Origin: Tagaea sp. CACIAM 22H2
GTDB lineage: Bacteria > Pseudomonadota > Alphaproteobacteria > CACIAM-22H2
Reading direction: 5' to 3'
DNA length: 64,000 nucleotides
NCBI GenBank assembly: GCA_014444615.1
Contig: PVXE01000010.1
Span: forward strand, 19,345 to 83,344
The first letter of the stretch is position 1, and each line of letters starts with the position of its first letter. Below the pieces are notes generated by a model that was given only the letters and a program-made list of their open reading frames with translations, was not told the DNA's origin and did no database searches. The translations under genes and the position numbers were made by a program. Below, one piece after another: positions 31,598 through 40,878 of the stretch.

Positions 31598-32346
31598 CCG
31601 CGCGCGCGTTCTGCGCGGACGCCGATCTGCGCTACGAAGCCTCTCGGCATCGTTTCGTTCCCGGCGGAGGTTTCACGCTGGGCGACGATTATCGCCTCGC
31701 GCATTTGCCGCTGGTCGATCCCGCCCATCCCAAGATCATCGCGGCGGTCCCCGGCAAGGACTACGACCGGGGTTATTACGCCGTGCCGCGTCACGCGCTG
31801 GCCGTACATGTCGCGGCCGAAATTTTGGAAGCGAGCCGGGTCTATCGCGATCTCGACGCCGATCTGCGCAAGCGCGCGGTCGCCGGGAAGATCGCTTGGG
31901 CGACGCAGGCCAAGCGTCGAGACGTGTTGCACGCAACCATCGCCGGTCCGGTCGATGCGCCAACGGCGGACGCCTATCTGCACGCGGGCGCTGCGTGGCG
32001 GGCGCGCACCGGCCCCGCCGCGATAAGGCTCGGCGGCCCGTTCGTCGGCAACCGCAATCACGGGCGAATCTATCTGCCCGTCTATCCCGAGAATCGCGAC
32101 GGTACGGATATGTACGCCGCGCTTCAGCGCGAAATCGGCGCGCGCCCCTCCGGATTTTATGCGATCGGCTTATGGCATCTCGCCGATGATCTGAATGCGG
32201 ACGAAGCCGCGTCGCTTGCCGCTTGGCTCGATCGCTGGGGCGCGGAAACGGTCGCGATCGTCGACGATCCGCGTCTCGGCATTTTGACCACGCGCGACGA
32301 CCAGGCGTTGCGCGACCCCGCGTGGCGCTGGTTAGCGGCGGGTTAA
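31594..32346 (+). CDS. Hypothetical protein, possible 2H-phosphoesterase-like
   Basis: This 250-residue protein starts at GTG 31594, overlapping the lipoprotein stop (GTGA), so the two are translationally coupled. It has no signal peptide or membrane helix. One stretch, L-H-A-T-I-A-G near residue 112, looks like the H-x-T motif of 2H phosphoesterases, but the second such motif is not clear (N-H-G-R-I-Y-L near 150). Codon use and GC content match neighbours. I do not recognise the family. Confidence 0.6.
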   Translation: MTARAFCADADLRYEASRHRFVPGGGFTLGDDYRLAHLPLVDPAHPKIIAAVPGKDYDRGYYAVPRHALAVHVAAEILEASRVYRDLDADLRKRAVAGKIAWATQAKRRDVLHATIAGPVDAPTADAYLHAGAAWRARTGPAAIRLGGPFVGNRNHGRIYLPVYPENRDGTDMYAALQREIGARPSGFYAIGLWHLADDLNADEAASLAAWLDRWGAETVAIVDDPRLGILTTRDDQALRDPAWRWLAAG

Positions 32347-32413
32347 TCCCGCAAATTCTTCGAAAATTGTCGGCGTGAATTTCGTACCTGATGCCGCATT
32401 GTCGGCACGCGTA

Positions 32414-32428
32414 TTAACCACCGTTTAA
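32414..32428. promoter_or_regulatory. CtrA-type box TTAA-N7-TTAA
   Basis: TTAA at 32414-32417 and TTAA at 32425-32428 are separated by exactly 7 nt. This is the full-site consensus for the alphaproteobacterial response regulator CtrA, which controls cell-cycle, motility and chemotaxis genes. It lies 54 nt before the chemoreceptor start, in a 136-bp gap that is the only AT-rich stretch nearby. I noticed no other such site while reading the intergenic gaps. Confidence 0.5.
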
Positions 32429-32482
32429 TTTGCCGGATGTTTTATCGCCTTGTCGCCGTAAAAATTTTCGTAGGGTCTCAAA

Positions 32483-34156
32483 ATGCTCGCCAATCTCAAG
32501 ATCGCCTATCGCCTCATGATCGGTTTTGGGCTGATGGTCCTGATGATCGCGGGCCTCAGCGGCTATACCGTCTCCTCTTCGAGCGATACGATTGCGGCTT
32601 TCGACCGTGTCGTGCGCATCAAAAACAACGAAACGCTGATCCAACAATCGCTGCGCAACATGCACGAAGGGCGCGCGCATATCTGGATCGGCGTGGCAAC
32701 GAACGATCTGGCTCGATGGGACAACGCGCAAGCATCGCTCAAGGCGGTTGCGTCGGGCTTCGAAAGCCTGGAGCGTTCGACCGTCAATCCTGATCGTTTG
32801 CGCCAGATTCGCGAGTTGCGGGCTGCGGTCGATGCCTATGTCGTGCGCGCGATGGCGTTGCGCGATTTGCGCGCGGCCAATGTGTCGCTCGAATCGCCCC
32901 AATGGCGCGCGGCAATCGACGCGACGAACGCGGAGGCCGCCAAGATCTACGGCATCGCCGATCCGTTGCAGAAAAACTTCTTCGACGTGGCGAGCCAGGC
33001 GACCCAAGAGGCTTCGTCGGATCTGCGCGAGGCCATCACAGTTTCACTGGTCGCCGGAATCTTGGCCGTGTTGGCCGGCATCGGACTGGCGCTGATCGCC
33101 GCGCGCAGCATCGCCGGCCCGATCAAGTCGATGACCGATGCGATGCTGAAGCTCGCGGGTGGCGACAAGGCGGTCGCGATCCCGGGCGTGGGCCGCAAGG
33201 ACGAAGTCGGCGAGATGGCCGGTGCCGTCCAGGTCTTCAAGGACAATATGATCAAGACCGACGAAATGGCCGAAGCGCAGCGCCAGGAACAGGTGAAGAA
33301 GGAAGAGCGTCAGCGCGTCGTCGACGGCTACATCAAGGATTTCGACAAGACCGTGACCGGCGTGCTGCAGGTCGTGGCGTCCGCCGCCGAGGAATTGCAG
33401 GCGACGGCGCGTTCGATGTCGGCGACGGCGGCGGATACCAGCCGCCAATCGACCGCGGCGGCCGGCGCTTCCGAGGAAGCTTCGACCAATGTGCAGACGG
33501 TCGCGGCCGCGACCGAGGAAGTGTCTTCGTCGATCGCCGAGATCACGCGGCAAGTTTCGGAATCGACACGCATCACCAGCCAGGCGGTGCAGGAGACGGA
33601 ACGGACCGATACGCAGCTTCAAGGTCTCGCCGAGGCGGCGCAGAGCATCGGCACGGTCGTGCAGCTCATCAACGAGATCGCGTCGCAGACCAATCTCCTC
33701 GCGCTCAACGCCACGATCGAAGCCGCGCGCGCGGGCGAGGCGGGCAAGGGCTTCGCGGTCGTTGCGTCGGAGGTCAAGTCGCTGGCCAACCAGACCGCCA
33801 AGGCGACCGAGGAAATCAGCGCCAAGGTGAACGAGATGCAGAACGCGACCGGCCGTTCGGTCGAGGCGGTCAAGGGCATCGGCAAGACGATCGGCCAGGT
33901 CAACGAGATCGCGGTTGCGATCGCGTCGGCGGTCGAGGAGCAGGGTGCGGCGACGCAGGAGATCGCGCGCAACGTCCAGCAGGCGGCGGCGGGCACGGCG
34001 GAGGTATCGAGCAATATCGCCGGCGTCACGCAGGCCGCGGGCCAGACCGGGGCGGCGTCCGAGCAGGTGCTGAGTGCGTCCGCCGAACTCGCCAAGAACG
34101 CCGAGCATTTGCGCAACCAAGTCGACGGGTTCCTCGCCAAGATCCGCGCCGCGTAA
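32483..34156 (+). CDS. Methyl-accepting chemotaxis protein
   Basis: This 557-residue transmembrane receptor has helix 1 at about residues 11-30, a periplasmic sensor domain of about 150 residues (probably a four-helix bundle), helix 2 at about 187-207, a HAMP linker (about 208-260), and a cytoplasmic signalling coiled coil. The hairpin tip that binds CheA and CheW starts at E398 ([19 protein letters not shown]). The C-terminus lacks the N-W-E-T-F-type tether for CheR/CheB. The ligand cannot be predicted. No other che gene is in the window, so it is an isolated receptor. Confidence 0.93.
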   Translation: MLANLKIAYRLMIGFGLMVLMIAGLSGYTVSSSSDTIAAFDRVVRIKNNETLIQQSLRNMHEGRAHIWIGVATNDLARWDNAQASLKAVASGFESLERSTVNPDRLRQIRELRAAVDAYVVRAMALRDLRAANVSLESPQWRAAIDATNAEAAKIYGIADPLQKNFFDVASQATQEASSDLREAITVSLVAGILAVLAGIGLALIAARSIAGPIKSMTDAMLKLAGGDKAVAIPGVGRKDEVGEMAGAVQVFKDNMIKTDEMAEAQRQEQVKKEERQRVVDGYIKDFDKTVTGVLQVVASAAEELQATARSMSATAADTSRQSTAAAGASEEASTNVQTVAAATEEVSSSIAEITRQVSESTRITSQAVQETERTDTQLQGLAEAAQSIGTVVQLINEIASQTNLLALNATIEAARAGEAGKGFAVVASEVKSLANQTAKATEEISAKVNEMQNATGRSVEAVKGIGKTIGQVNEIAVAIASAVEEQGAATQEIARNVQQAAAGTAEVSSNIAGVTQAAGQTGAASEQVLSASAELAKNAEHLRNQVDGFLAKIRAA

Positions 34157-34222
34157 TCGGTTCATCCACAGGCCGCTTGGCGGGCTGGAACGACTCGGGG
34201 CATGGACGCTAATTTGGCGCCC

Positions 34223-37200
34223 ATGCCCCACGCCGATTTCGTCCATCTTCGCGCCCATTCGGCCTATTCGCTGTCCGAAGGCGCCATCAAGGTGAAGAAG
34301 CTGGTCGAGCTCGCCAAGGGCTCGGACATGCCGGCCTTGGGCATCGCCGACACCGGCAATCTTTTCGGCGGTCTTGAGTTCTCCTACGCCGCGATCGAAG
34401 CGGGCGTGCAACCGATCATCGGCTGCGATCTGGGCGTGCGCCGCGAAGGCGAGGGCGGGGGCATGGCGGCGCGGGTGGGCAAGGCGCCCGAGCCCGATCG
34501 CCTGTTGCTGATCGCGCAGAACGAAGCGGGCGGTTCCAATCTCGGCAAATTGTCGAGCCGGGCCTATCTCGACACGCCGCCGGGCGAAACGCCGCAGGTC
34601 ACGCTGGCGCAAATCGCCGAAAAATCGGAAGGCCTGTTGTGCCTGACCGGCGGCGCCAAGGGCCCGGTCGGACGCTTGCTGCTCGAAGGCCAGCGCGCGG
34701 CGGCGGAAGCCATACTCGACAAGCTGCAGGAGGCGTTTCCGGGCCGCTTGTATATCGAGATCCAGCGCCACGGCCTGCCCGAAGAAGCCAAGATCGAAGA
34801 AGCGCTGATCGAGCTTGCCTATGCGCGCGATCTGCCGCTGGTCGCGACCAACGGCGTCTATTTCGCGGGTACCGGCATGTACGAAGCGCACGACGCGCTG
34901 CTGTGCATCGCCGAGGGACGCTTCGTCGCCGATCGCGAGCGCCGGCGCTTGACGCCCGAACATCGCTTCAAGACCGCCGCCGAAATGCGCGCGCTGTTCG
35001 CCGATCTGCCCGAGGCGATCGACAACACGCTGGTCGTCGCCAAACGCTGCGCGTGGTGGTTCTCCGGCCGCAAGCCGATCCTGCCGCGTTCGTCCCGCGC
35101 CAAAGAGATTTCGGAAGCCGACGCGCTGCGCGCGCTGGCGCGCGAAGGCTTGGACAAGCGCCTGATCGAAAACGTGTGGACGTCCGACATGGACGACGCC
35201 AAGCGCGCCGAAGTCGCCGAACCCTATCGCAAGCGGCTGGAATTCGAGTCCGACATCATCGTGCAGATGGGGTTTCCGGGCTACTTCCTGATCGTCGCCG
35301 ACTTCATCCAATGGGCGAAGCAGCACGGAATTCCCGTAGGGCCGGGCCGCGGCTCGGGGGCGGGCTCCGTCGTCGCCTGGGCGCTGACGATCACCGATCT
35401 CGATCCGCTGCGCTTCGGCTTGCTGTTCGAACGATTCTTGAATCCCGAACGCGTATCGATGCCCGACTTCGATATCGATTTCTGCCAGGATCGGCGCGAC
35501 GAAGTCATTCGCTACGTCCAAGGCGTCTATGGCGAGGATCGCGTCGCGCAGATCATCACCTTCGGCAAGCTGCAAGCGCGCGCGGTGCTGCGCGACACGG
35601 GCCGCGTGCTCGGCATGCCCTATGGCCAGGTCGACCGCATCTGCAAGCTGGTCCCCAACAACCCGGCCGCCCCCGTCACGCTGCAACAGGCGATCGACGG
35701 CGAGCCCGCCTTGCGCGAGATGATCGCGGCCGACGAAGCGGTCGCGCGGCTTGTGGAGATCGCGAAGAATCTCGAAGGCCTTTATCGCCACGCCTCGACC
35801 CATGCCGCCGGCGTGGTGATCGGCGACCGGCCGCTCGACGAATTGGTGCCGCTCTATCGCGATCCGCGTTCGTCGATGCCGGTCACGCAGTTCAACATGA
35901 AGGACGTCGAGAAGGCGGGGCTCGTCAAGTTCGACTTCCTCGGTTTGAAGACGCTGACCGTGATCGTGCGCGCGGTCGAGCTGATCGCGCGCAAGAACGT
36001 GACGGTCGATATCGACCATCTGCCGCTCGATGATCGAAAATCCTACGAGCTGCTGTCGAAGGGCGACACGGTCGGCATCTTCCAGCTTGAAAGCACGGGC
36101 ATGCGCGACGCGGTGCGCCGCCTGCGCCCCGACCGGATCGAGGACATCATCGCGCTCGTGGCGCTCTACCGCCCGGGTCCGATGGAGAACATCCCGAAAT
36201 ATATCGCGGTCAAGCAGGGCGCCGAGAAGCCCGACTATCTGCATCCGAAGCTGGAGCCGATCCTGAAGGAGACCTACGGGGTCATCATCTATCAGGAACA
36301 GGTGATGCAGATCGCGCAGGTGCTGTCGGGTTACTCGCTGGGCGGTGCGGATCTTCTGCGCCGCGCGATGGGCAAGAAGATCAAGGCGGAGATGGACGCC
36401 CAGCGGAAGATCTTCGTCGACGGCGCGGTCGCCAACGGCGTTGCCGAAGCGCAAGCCTCGTCGATCTTCGACCTCGTCGACAAATTCGCGGGCTACGGCT
36501 TCAACAAAAGCCACGCGGCCGCCTACGCCATCGTCGCCTATCAAACCGCGTGGCTGAAGGCGAATCATCCGGTCGAGTTCTTCGCCGCGTCGATGACGCT
36601 CGATCTGTCGAACACCGACAAGCTCAACATGTTCCGGCAGGAGGTCGAGCGCCTCGGCTACAAAATCCTGCCGCCGGACGTGAACAAATCCGAAGCTGCG
36701 TTCACGGTCGAGTATCCGGAAGGTCCGACGGGCAAGGGGGCCGTGCGCTACGCGCTCGCCGCCGTGCGCAATGTCGGCCTCGCCGCGATGGAAGCGCTAG
36801 TCGCCGAGCGTAAGGCGAACGGGCCGTTCAAATCGCTGTTCGACATGGCCCGGCGCATGGACGCGCGCCAGCTCAACAAGCGCCAGCTCGAAAATCTGGT
36901 GAAGGCGGGCGCCTTCGACAGCCTCGATCCCAACCGCGCGCGCGTGTTCGCGGCGATCGAAATGCTGCTGCGCACCGCGCAAGCGACGGCCGAAGAGCGC
37001 GAGACCAATCAGGTCAACCTGTTCGGCGGCGGCCCCGGCGGCGCAGCCGCCAACGACCCGCCTTTGCCCAAGGTCAAGGAATGGAGCCTGCACGAACGCT
37101 TGCAGGCGGAATTCGAAAGCGTGGGCTTCTATCTGGCCGCCCATCCGCTCGACGCCTATGCGGTCGGGTTGAAGCGTTTGGGCGTCGTGCGCTCGGGCGA

Positions 37201-37714
37201 GATCGCGCGCAGCCTCGCCGCCGGCGGGTCGACGCGCGTGCGCTTGGCGGGCACGGTGCTGGGCCGCAAGGAACGCACTTCGGCCAAGGGCAACAAATTC
37301 GCCTTCGCCCAATTATCCGACGCGGGCGGCACCTACGAGATCATGATCTTCTCGGAAGTGCTGGCGAAGTCGCGCGAGCTTTTGGACAGCGGCAAGCCGC
37401 TGCTTGTCTACGCCGACGCGCGGGTGGAGGAAGAGAATGTGCGCCTGCTGGCCAGCGACATCAAAGCGCTGGATCAGGAGGTCGCGAACTCGGCGGCGGG
37501 CTTGCGCATCGGCATCGGCGATGCGGGCGCGGTCGAGGAATTGCGCAAGGTGGTCGCCAACGCCAAAAAGGGCAAAGGCGCCATCCGCGTCCAGGTGCGC
37601 AGCGCCGAGGGGGCGGAGGTCGAAATCCGCTTGAAGGAAACCTTCGCGATCACGCCGGAGATCCGTCAGGCGCTGGGCCAGGTGCCCGGCATCCTGGAAG
37701 TCGCCGAGATTTGA
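34223..37714 (+). CDS. dnaE: DNA polymerase III subunit alpha
   Basis: This 1163-residue replicative polymerase opens with an N-terminal PHP domain (F-V-H-L-R-A-H-S-A-Y-S-L-S-E-G). The polymerase active-site acids are D417 and D419 in M-P-D-F-D-I-D-F. Helix-hairpin-helix and OB-fold segments follow, with the OB fold at about 1000-1080. I prefer the ATG at 34223 (M-P-H-A-D-F), since homologues begin five or so residues before F-V-H-L-R. An in-frame ATG at 34202 would add seven residues and lies 1 nt after its only G-run. This is the DnaE1 class by length. Confidence 0.95.
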   Translation: MPHADFVHLRAHSAYSLSEGAIKVKKLVELAKGSDMPALGIADTGNLFGGLEFSYAAIEAGVQPIIGCDLGVRREGEGGGMAARVGKAPEPDRLLLIAQNEAGGSNLGKLSSRAYLDTPPGETPQVTLAQIAEKSEGLLCLTGGAKGPVGRLLLEGQRAAAEAILDKLQEAFPGRLYIEIQRHGLPEEAKIEEALIELAYARDLPLVATNGVYFAGTGMYEAHDALLCIAEGRFVADRERRRLTPEHRFKTAAEMRALFADLPEAIDNTLVVAKRCAWWFSGRKPILPRSSRAKEISEADALRALAREGLDKRLIENVWTSDMDDAKRAEVAEPYRKRLEFESDIIVQMGFPGYFLIVADFIQWAKQHGIPVGPGRGSGAGSVVAWALTITDLDPLRFGLLFERFLNPERVSMPDFDIDFCQDRRDEVIRYVQGVYGEDRVAQIITFGKLQARAVLRDTGRVLGMPYGQVDRICKLVPNNPAAPVTLQQAIDGEPALREMIAADEAVARLVEIAKNLEGLYRHASTHAAGVVIGDRPLDELVPLYRDPRSSMPVTQFNMKDVEKAGLVKFDFLGLKTLTVIVRAVELIARKNVTVDIDHLPLDDRKSYELLSKGDTVGIFQLESTGMRDAVRRLRPDRIEDIIALVALYRPGPMENIPKYIAVKQGAEKPDYLHPKLEPILKETYGVIIYQEQVMQIAQVLSGYSLGGADLLRRAMGKKIKAEMDAQRKIFVDGAVANGVAEAQASSIFDLVDKFAGYGFNKSHAAAYAIVAYQTAWLKANHPVEFFAASMTLDLSNTDKLNMFRQEVERLGYKILPPDVNKSEAAFTVEYPEGPTGKGAVRYALAAVRNVGLAAMEALVAERKANGPFKSLFDMARRMDARQLNKRQLENLVKAGAFDSLDPNRARVFAAIEMLLRTAQATAEERETNQVNLFGGGPGGAAANDPPLPKVKEWSLHERLQAEFESVGFYLAAHPLDAYAVGLKRLGVVRSGEIARSLAAGGSTRVRLAGTVLGRKERTSAKGNKFAFAQLSDAGGTYEIMIFSEVLAKSRELLDSGKPLLVYADARVEEENVRLLASDIKALDQEVANSAAGLRIGIGDAGAVEELRKVVANAKKGKGAIRVQVRSAEGAEVEIRLKETFAITPEIRQALGQVPGILEVAEI

Positions 37715-37746
37715 CGCGCGCCCGATAGTCGCTATTCTCCCCCGCC

Positions 37747-38265
37747 ATGGCGGAGGAATTCACGCGGACCTATAAGACCGGCGAAGTCATCTTCACCCAA
37801 GGTGAAGACGGGCATTTCGCCTGCTTGTTGCGCGAAGGCTTGGTCGAGCTGTTCAGCGGCGAGGGCGCAACTCGTGTGCCGATCGCGCAGGTGCAGCCCG
37901 GGCGGATTTTCGGCGAGCTTTCGCTGGTCGATGGCGGCAAGCGCATGGCGACGGCCCGTGCGTTGATCCCCAGCAAGGTGTTTCTTCTCGACGAGAAGAT
38001 CTTCCGCGGCAAGCTCGATGCGTTGCCCGAAAACGACCATCGCACTTTCGCGCGATTGATCGAATTCGTGCGCGACACGCTGCCGCACGGGTTGGCGAAG
38101 CCCGGCGAAAAGGGCGCGCCCGATCCCGCGACGATCGCCGAAATGACCGCGCTGATCGACGGCGCGGAGCTGACGCAAAACGTTTCGCGCGGCGGCGACG
38201 AATTCCTCGGCACGCTCGCCGATCTGTTGATTTTCTACGCCAAACGGCGTTTGCCGCCGGCCTGA
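37747..38265 (+). CDS. Cyclic nucleotide-binding domain protein without DNA-binding domain
   Basis: This 172-residue protein has a Crp-type double-stranded beta-helix domain (about residues 8-110: Y-K-T-G-E-V-I-F-T-Q-G-E-D-G-H-F, then G-R-I-F-G-E-L-S-L-V-D-G-G-K-R-M-A-T-A-R-A). The G-E-L-S-L segment and the following R-x-A-T-A-R resemble the phosphate-binding cassette. The remaining 60 residues are helical without a helix-turn-helix. It may sense a nucleotide and act through a partner protein. It starts 33 nt after dnaE and ends 2 nt from a convergent gene. Confidence 0.78.
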   Translation: MAEEFTRTYKTGEVIFTQGEDGHFACLLREGLVELFSGEGATRVPIAQVQPGRIFGELSLVDGGKRMATARALIPSKVFLLDEKIFRGKLDALPENDHRTFARLIEFVRDTLPHGLAKPGEKGAPDPATIAEMTALIDGAELTQNVSRGGDEFLGTLADLLIFYAKRRLPPA

Positions 38266-38267
38266 TC

Positions 38268-38726
38268 TCAAGTCTTCAGGAAAAACGCGCCCGTCAGCAC
38301 CATGCCGATCGTCGTGCCGTCCTGCGACAGGGGCAAACGCAGAATTTCCAAGTTCAACGGCCTTCCGCCGACCATGCCGTTGACGCGGTCATGCACCGGC
38401 TCGCGCGTCGCGATGACCGTGCGATAGCTTTCGGTCAAACGGCGTGCCAGTTCCTGGTCGGGAATATCGTCGACGTAAAGTCCGGTCGCGTCGTAGCCCG
38501 CATGCTCGACGATGCGTGTGCCGATCAGGCGATGGCGGAAACGGATCGGATCGCCGGGCTCGACATCGGCCAAGATCAAATGGCCCAACGCGAAGCGCAT
38601 CTCCAACGGGTCGATATCCGCCCGCGCCGGCAGCCGGCCGAGTGTGCGGCGCTTCGCCTGCCAGTACTCGAGCAGCCGGCACAGTTCGGGCCGTTCGATG
38701 GTGAACTGGGGTGTTGCGAGGCTCAT
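38268..38726 (-). CDS. PAS-domain protein (PAS_5 type), function unknown
   Basis: This 152-residue soluble protein resembles the alphaproteobacterial PAS_5 family: L-L-E-Y-W-Q-A-K-R-R-T-L-G-R-L-P-A-R-A near residue 20, then F-R-H-R-L-I-G-T-R-I-V and R-L-P-L-S-Q-D-G-T-T-I-G-M-V. It is a single PAS fold with no output domain. The ATG at 38726 gives the usual N-terminus; an ATG at 38816 would add 30 residues of atypical sequence. No clear ribosome-binding site precedes either. It is convergent with the cyclic-nucleotide-domain gene and divergent from rpsB. Confidence 0.75.
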   Translation of the reverse strand: MSLATPQFTIERPELCRLLEYWQAKRRTLGRLPARADIDPLEMRFALGHLILADVEPGDPIRFRHRLIGTRIVEHAGYDATGLYVDDIPDQELARRLTESYRTVIATREPVHDRVNGMVGGRPLNLEILRLPLSQDGTTIGMVLTGAFFLKT

Positions 38727-38784
38727 GAAGTGCAAAATGCGGCACGGGCCTGAATGACGCCTGAAGCCGGATCGAGAAATTAGC

Positions 38785-38798
38785 GGTAATTTGTTACC
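38785..38798. promoter_or_regulatory. Inverted repeat GGTAA-TTTG-TTACC
   Basis: A 14-bp dyad lies in the gap between the divergent PAS gene and rpsB. It could be an operator or part of a promoter. No matching promoter hexamer pair was found around it. Confidence 0.25.
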
Positions 38799-38819
38799 AT
38801 TAGCCCATGCTTGCAAAGC

Positions 38820-39000
38820 AAGGAGGGGTGGGGTACATGCCTGCCCGCGTCACCGGGCATTCCGCCCGGCTGGCGACAAACCCTCACGCGGGACTTTCCG
38901 TCTTCCGGCGCCATAGGCCGGAGGCCGTTCCGGTGCCGGTTCCCCTCGGGATCCGGTGCTCGTCCCGCGGCGGATCAACCGGAGAAAGGATACCTCGCTT
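38820..39000 (+). promoter_or_regulatory. Structured 5' leader of rpsB-tsf
   Basis: About 180 nt of GC-rich sequence before rpsB folds into successive hairpins: CCGGGC/GCCCGG (38853-38858/38864-38869) and an 8-bp stem 38902-38909/38917-38924 with one G-U pair, then further CCGG repeats at 38929-38956. A ribosome-binding purine run (GGAGAAAGGA, 38981-38990) follows. In E. coli, S2 represses its own message through the rpsB leader. An equivalent role here is inference. Confidence 0.45.
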
Positions 39001-39879
39001 ATGGCGATTCCGTCTTACACGATGCGTCAGCTGCTCGAAGCGGGCGTGCATTTCGGCCACCAGACCCGTCGCTGGAACCCGAAAATGGCGCCGTACCTGT
39101 TCGGCGTGCGCAACAACATTCACATCATCGACCTGCAGCAGACCGTGCCGCTGCTCGACGCCGCCTTGCAGGCGGCGCGCGACGTCGTTTCGCGCGGCGG
39201 CCGCGTGCTGTTCGTCGGCACGAAGCGCCAGGCGCAGGATCCGGTGGCCGAAGCCGCCAAGCGTTGCGGCCAGTATTTCGTGAACCATCGTTGGCTGGGC
39301 GGCATGCTCACCAACTGGAAGACGATCTCGAACTCGATCAAGCGCCTGCGCGAGATCGACGAGCGTCTGGCGGGCGATTCGGCGGCCGTCGGCCTCACGA
39401 AGAAAGAAATGCTGTACATGACGCGCGAGAAGGAAAAGCTCGAGCGTTCGCTGGGCGGCATCAAGGAAATGGGCGGCTTGCCCGACCTGCTATTCATCAT
39501 CGACACCAACAAGGAGTCGATCGCGGTCGAGGAAGCGCGCCGCCTGGGCATTCCGGTCATCGCGATCCTGGATTCGAATTCGGATCCCAAGGGCGTCACC
39601 TTCCCGGTGCCGGGCAACGACGACGCGCTGCGCGCCATCCAGACCTATTGCGATCTGATGGCGGGCGCGGTGCTCGACGGCTTGCAGGCCGAAATGAAGG
39701 CCGCTGGCGTCGATGTCGGCGCCGCGGTCGAAGCGCCGGCGGAAGCCGTCGCCGAAGCCCCGGCCGCGCCGGCCGAAGGCGAGGCGGTGCCGGACAAGGA
39801 CGCGGCCGCCGCGGCCGAAGCCAAGCCCAAGAAGCCGCGCGCCAAGAAGCCCGCGAAGGAAAAGGCCTCGGCCGAGTAA
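39001..39879 (+). CDS. rpsB: 30S ribosomal protein S2
   Basis: This 292-residue protein of the small ribosomal subunit is recognised by [27 protein letters not shown] and the central helical hairpin. It is about 50 residues longer than E. coli S2. The extra C-terminal tail (from about residue 245) is Ala/Glu/Lys/Pro-rich and probably disordered; such tails are known in alphaproteobacteria. The ATG at 39001 has an AGAAAGGA site 10 nt upstream. Confidence 0.97.
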   Translation: MAIPSYTMRQLLEAGVHFGHQTRRWNPKMAPYLFGVRNNIHIIDLQQTVPLLDAALQAARDVVSRGGRVLFVGTKRQAQDPVAEAAKRCGQYFVNHRWLGGMLTNWKTISNSIKRLREIDERLAGDSAAVGLTKKEMLYMTREKEKLERSLGGIKEMGGLPDLLFIIDTNKESIAVEEARRLGIPVIAILDSNSDPKGVTFPVPGNDDALRAIQTYCDLMAGAVLDGLQAEMKAAGVDVGAAVEAPAEAVAEAPAAPAEGEAVPDKDAAAAAEAKPKKPRAKKPAKEKASAE

Positions 39880-39890
39880 GGCCGAGGTTT
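39866..39890 (+). terminator. Attenuator-like hairpin between rpsB and tsf
   Basis: A perfect 8-bp stem (CCTCGGCC at 39866-39873 with GGCCGAGG at 39880-39887) has a 6-nt loop that contains the rpsB stop codon TAA (39877-39879), followed by TTT. This weak terminator would lower tsf expression relative to rpsB, as known in other bacteria, or define the end of an rpsB-only message. Confidence 0.55.
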
Positions 39891-39931
39891 CCCTTCCGCT
39901 TTCCCAATATCGAATACGTTAGAGGACGAAT

Positions 39932-40855
39932 ATGGCCGAGATTTCCGCCGCACTCGTGAAGGAACTGCGCGAAAAAAGCGGTGCCGGCATGATGGACTGC
40001 AAGCGCGCGCTGACCGAAAGCGGCGGCGACATCGAAGGTGCCGTCGACTGGCTGCGCAAGAAGGGCCTCGCCGCGGCCGCCAAGAAGGCCGGCCGCATCG
40101 CGGCCGAAGGCCTGATCGGCGTCGCGTCGAACGGCAAGACGGGCGCGGTGGTCGAGGTCAACTCGGAAACCGACTTCGTCGCGCGCAACGACGCCTTCCA
40201 AGCCTTCGTGCGCGACGCGGCCACGGCCGCGTTGTCGGCCGGCGGCGATGTCGAGAAGCTGAAGACCACGGCGCTGCCCTCGGGCGGTGCGGCGGCCGAT
40301 GCGCTGACGGCGCTGGTCGCCAAGATCGGCGAGAACATGTCGCTGCGCCGCACGGCGTCGCTGACCGTGTCGGACGGCGTGGTCGCGACCTACGTGCACT
40401 CGTCGGTGTCGGCCGGTCTCGGCAAGATCGGCGTGCTCGTGGCGCTGGAAAGCGCCGGCGACAAGGAGAAGCTGACGGCGCTGGGCAAGCAGATCGCCAT
40501 GCACATCGCCGCCGCGAACCCGCAATCGCTCGACATCACCTCGGTCGATCCGGCGGTGCTGGCGCGCGAGAAGGCCGTGCTCGCCGAGCAGGCCGCCGCG
40601 TCGGGCAAGGCGCCGGCCGTCGTCGAGAAGATGGTCGAAGGCCGCGTGCGCAAGTACTACGAGGAAACCGTTCTGCTCGAGCAGGTCTACGTCGTCGACG
40701 GCGAGACCCGCGTGAAGGACGTGGTCGCGAAGGCGGCGAAGGACCTCGGCACCGCTGTCGCCCTCAAGGGCTTCGTGCGCTACGGTCTGGGCGAAGGCAT
40801 CGAGAAGAAGTCGGAAGACTTCGCGGCGGAAGTCGCGGCTCAGCTCAAGTCCTAA
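39932..40855 (+). CDS. tsf: Elongation factor Ts
   Basis: This 307-residue guanine-nucleotide exchange factor recycles EF-Tu. The N-terminal UBA-like domain carries [19 protein letters not shown], and the EF-Tu-contact motif [13 protein letters not shown] follows (about 73-85). The two core subdomains are complete, ending with Q-L-K-S. AGAGGA precedes the ATG. pyrH follows 23 nt downstream. Confidence 0.97.
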   Translation: MAEISAALVKELREKSGAGMMDCKRALTESGGDIEGAVDWLRKKGLAAAAKKAGRIAAEGLIGVASNGKTGAVVEVNSETDFVARNDAFQAFVRDAATAALSAGGDVEKLKTTALPSGGAAADALTALVAKIGENMSLRRTASLTVSDGVVATYVHSSVSAGLGKIGVLVALESAGDKEKLTALGKQIAMHIAAANPQSLDITSVDPAVLAREKAVLAEQAAASGKAPAVVEKMVEGRVRKYYEETVLLEQVYVVDGETRVKDVVAKAAKDLGTAVALKGFVRYGLGEGIEKKSEDFAAEVAAQLKS

Positions 40856-40878
40856 ACGTCGAAATCAGGAGCGCGCGC

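Noticed and set aside
33044..36568. An 1174-codon open frame opposite the chemoreceptor and dnaE
   Set aside because: Same shadow effect. It crosses two unrelated real genes and has no recognisable domain.
38807..39283. An ORF with AGGAGG then ATG at 38837 in the rpsB leader
   Set aside because: The frame runs far into rpsB in the wrong phase and has no coding character before it; better explained as leader RNA. Kept only as part of the leader finding.
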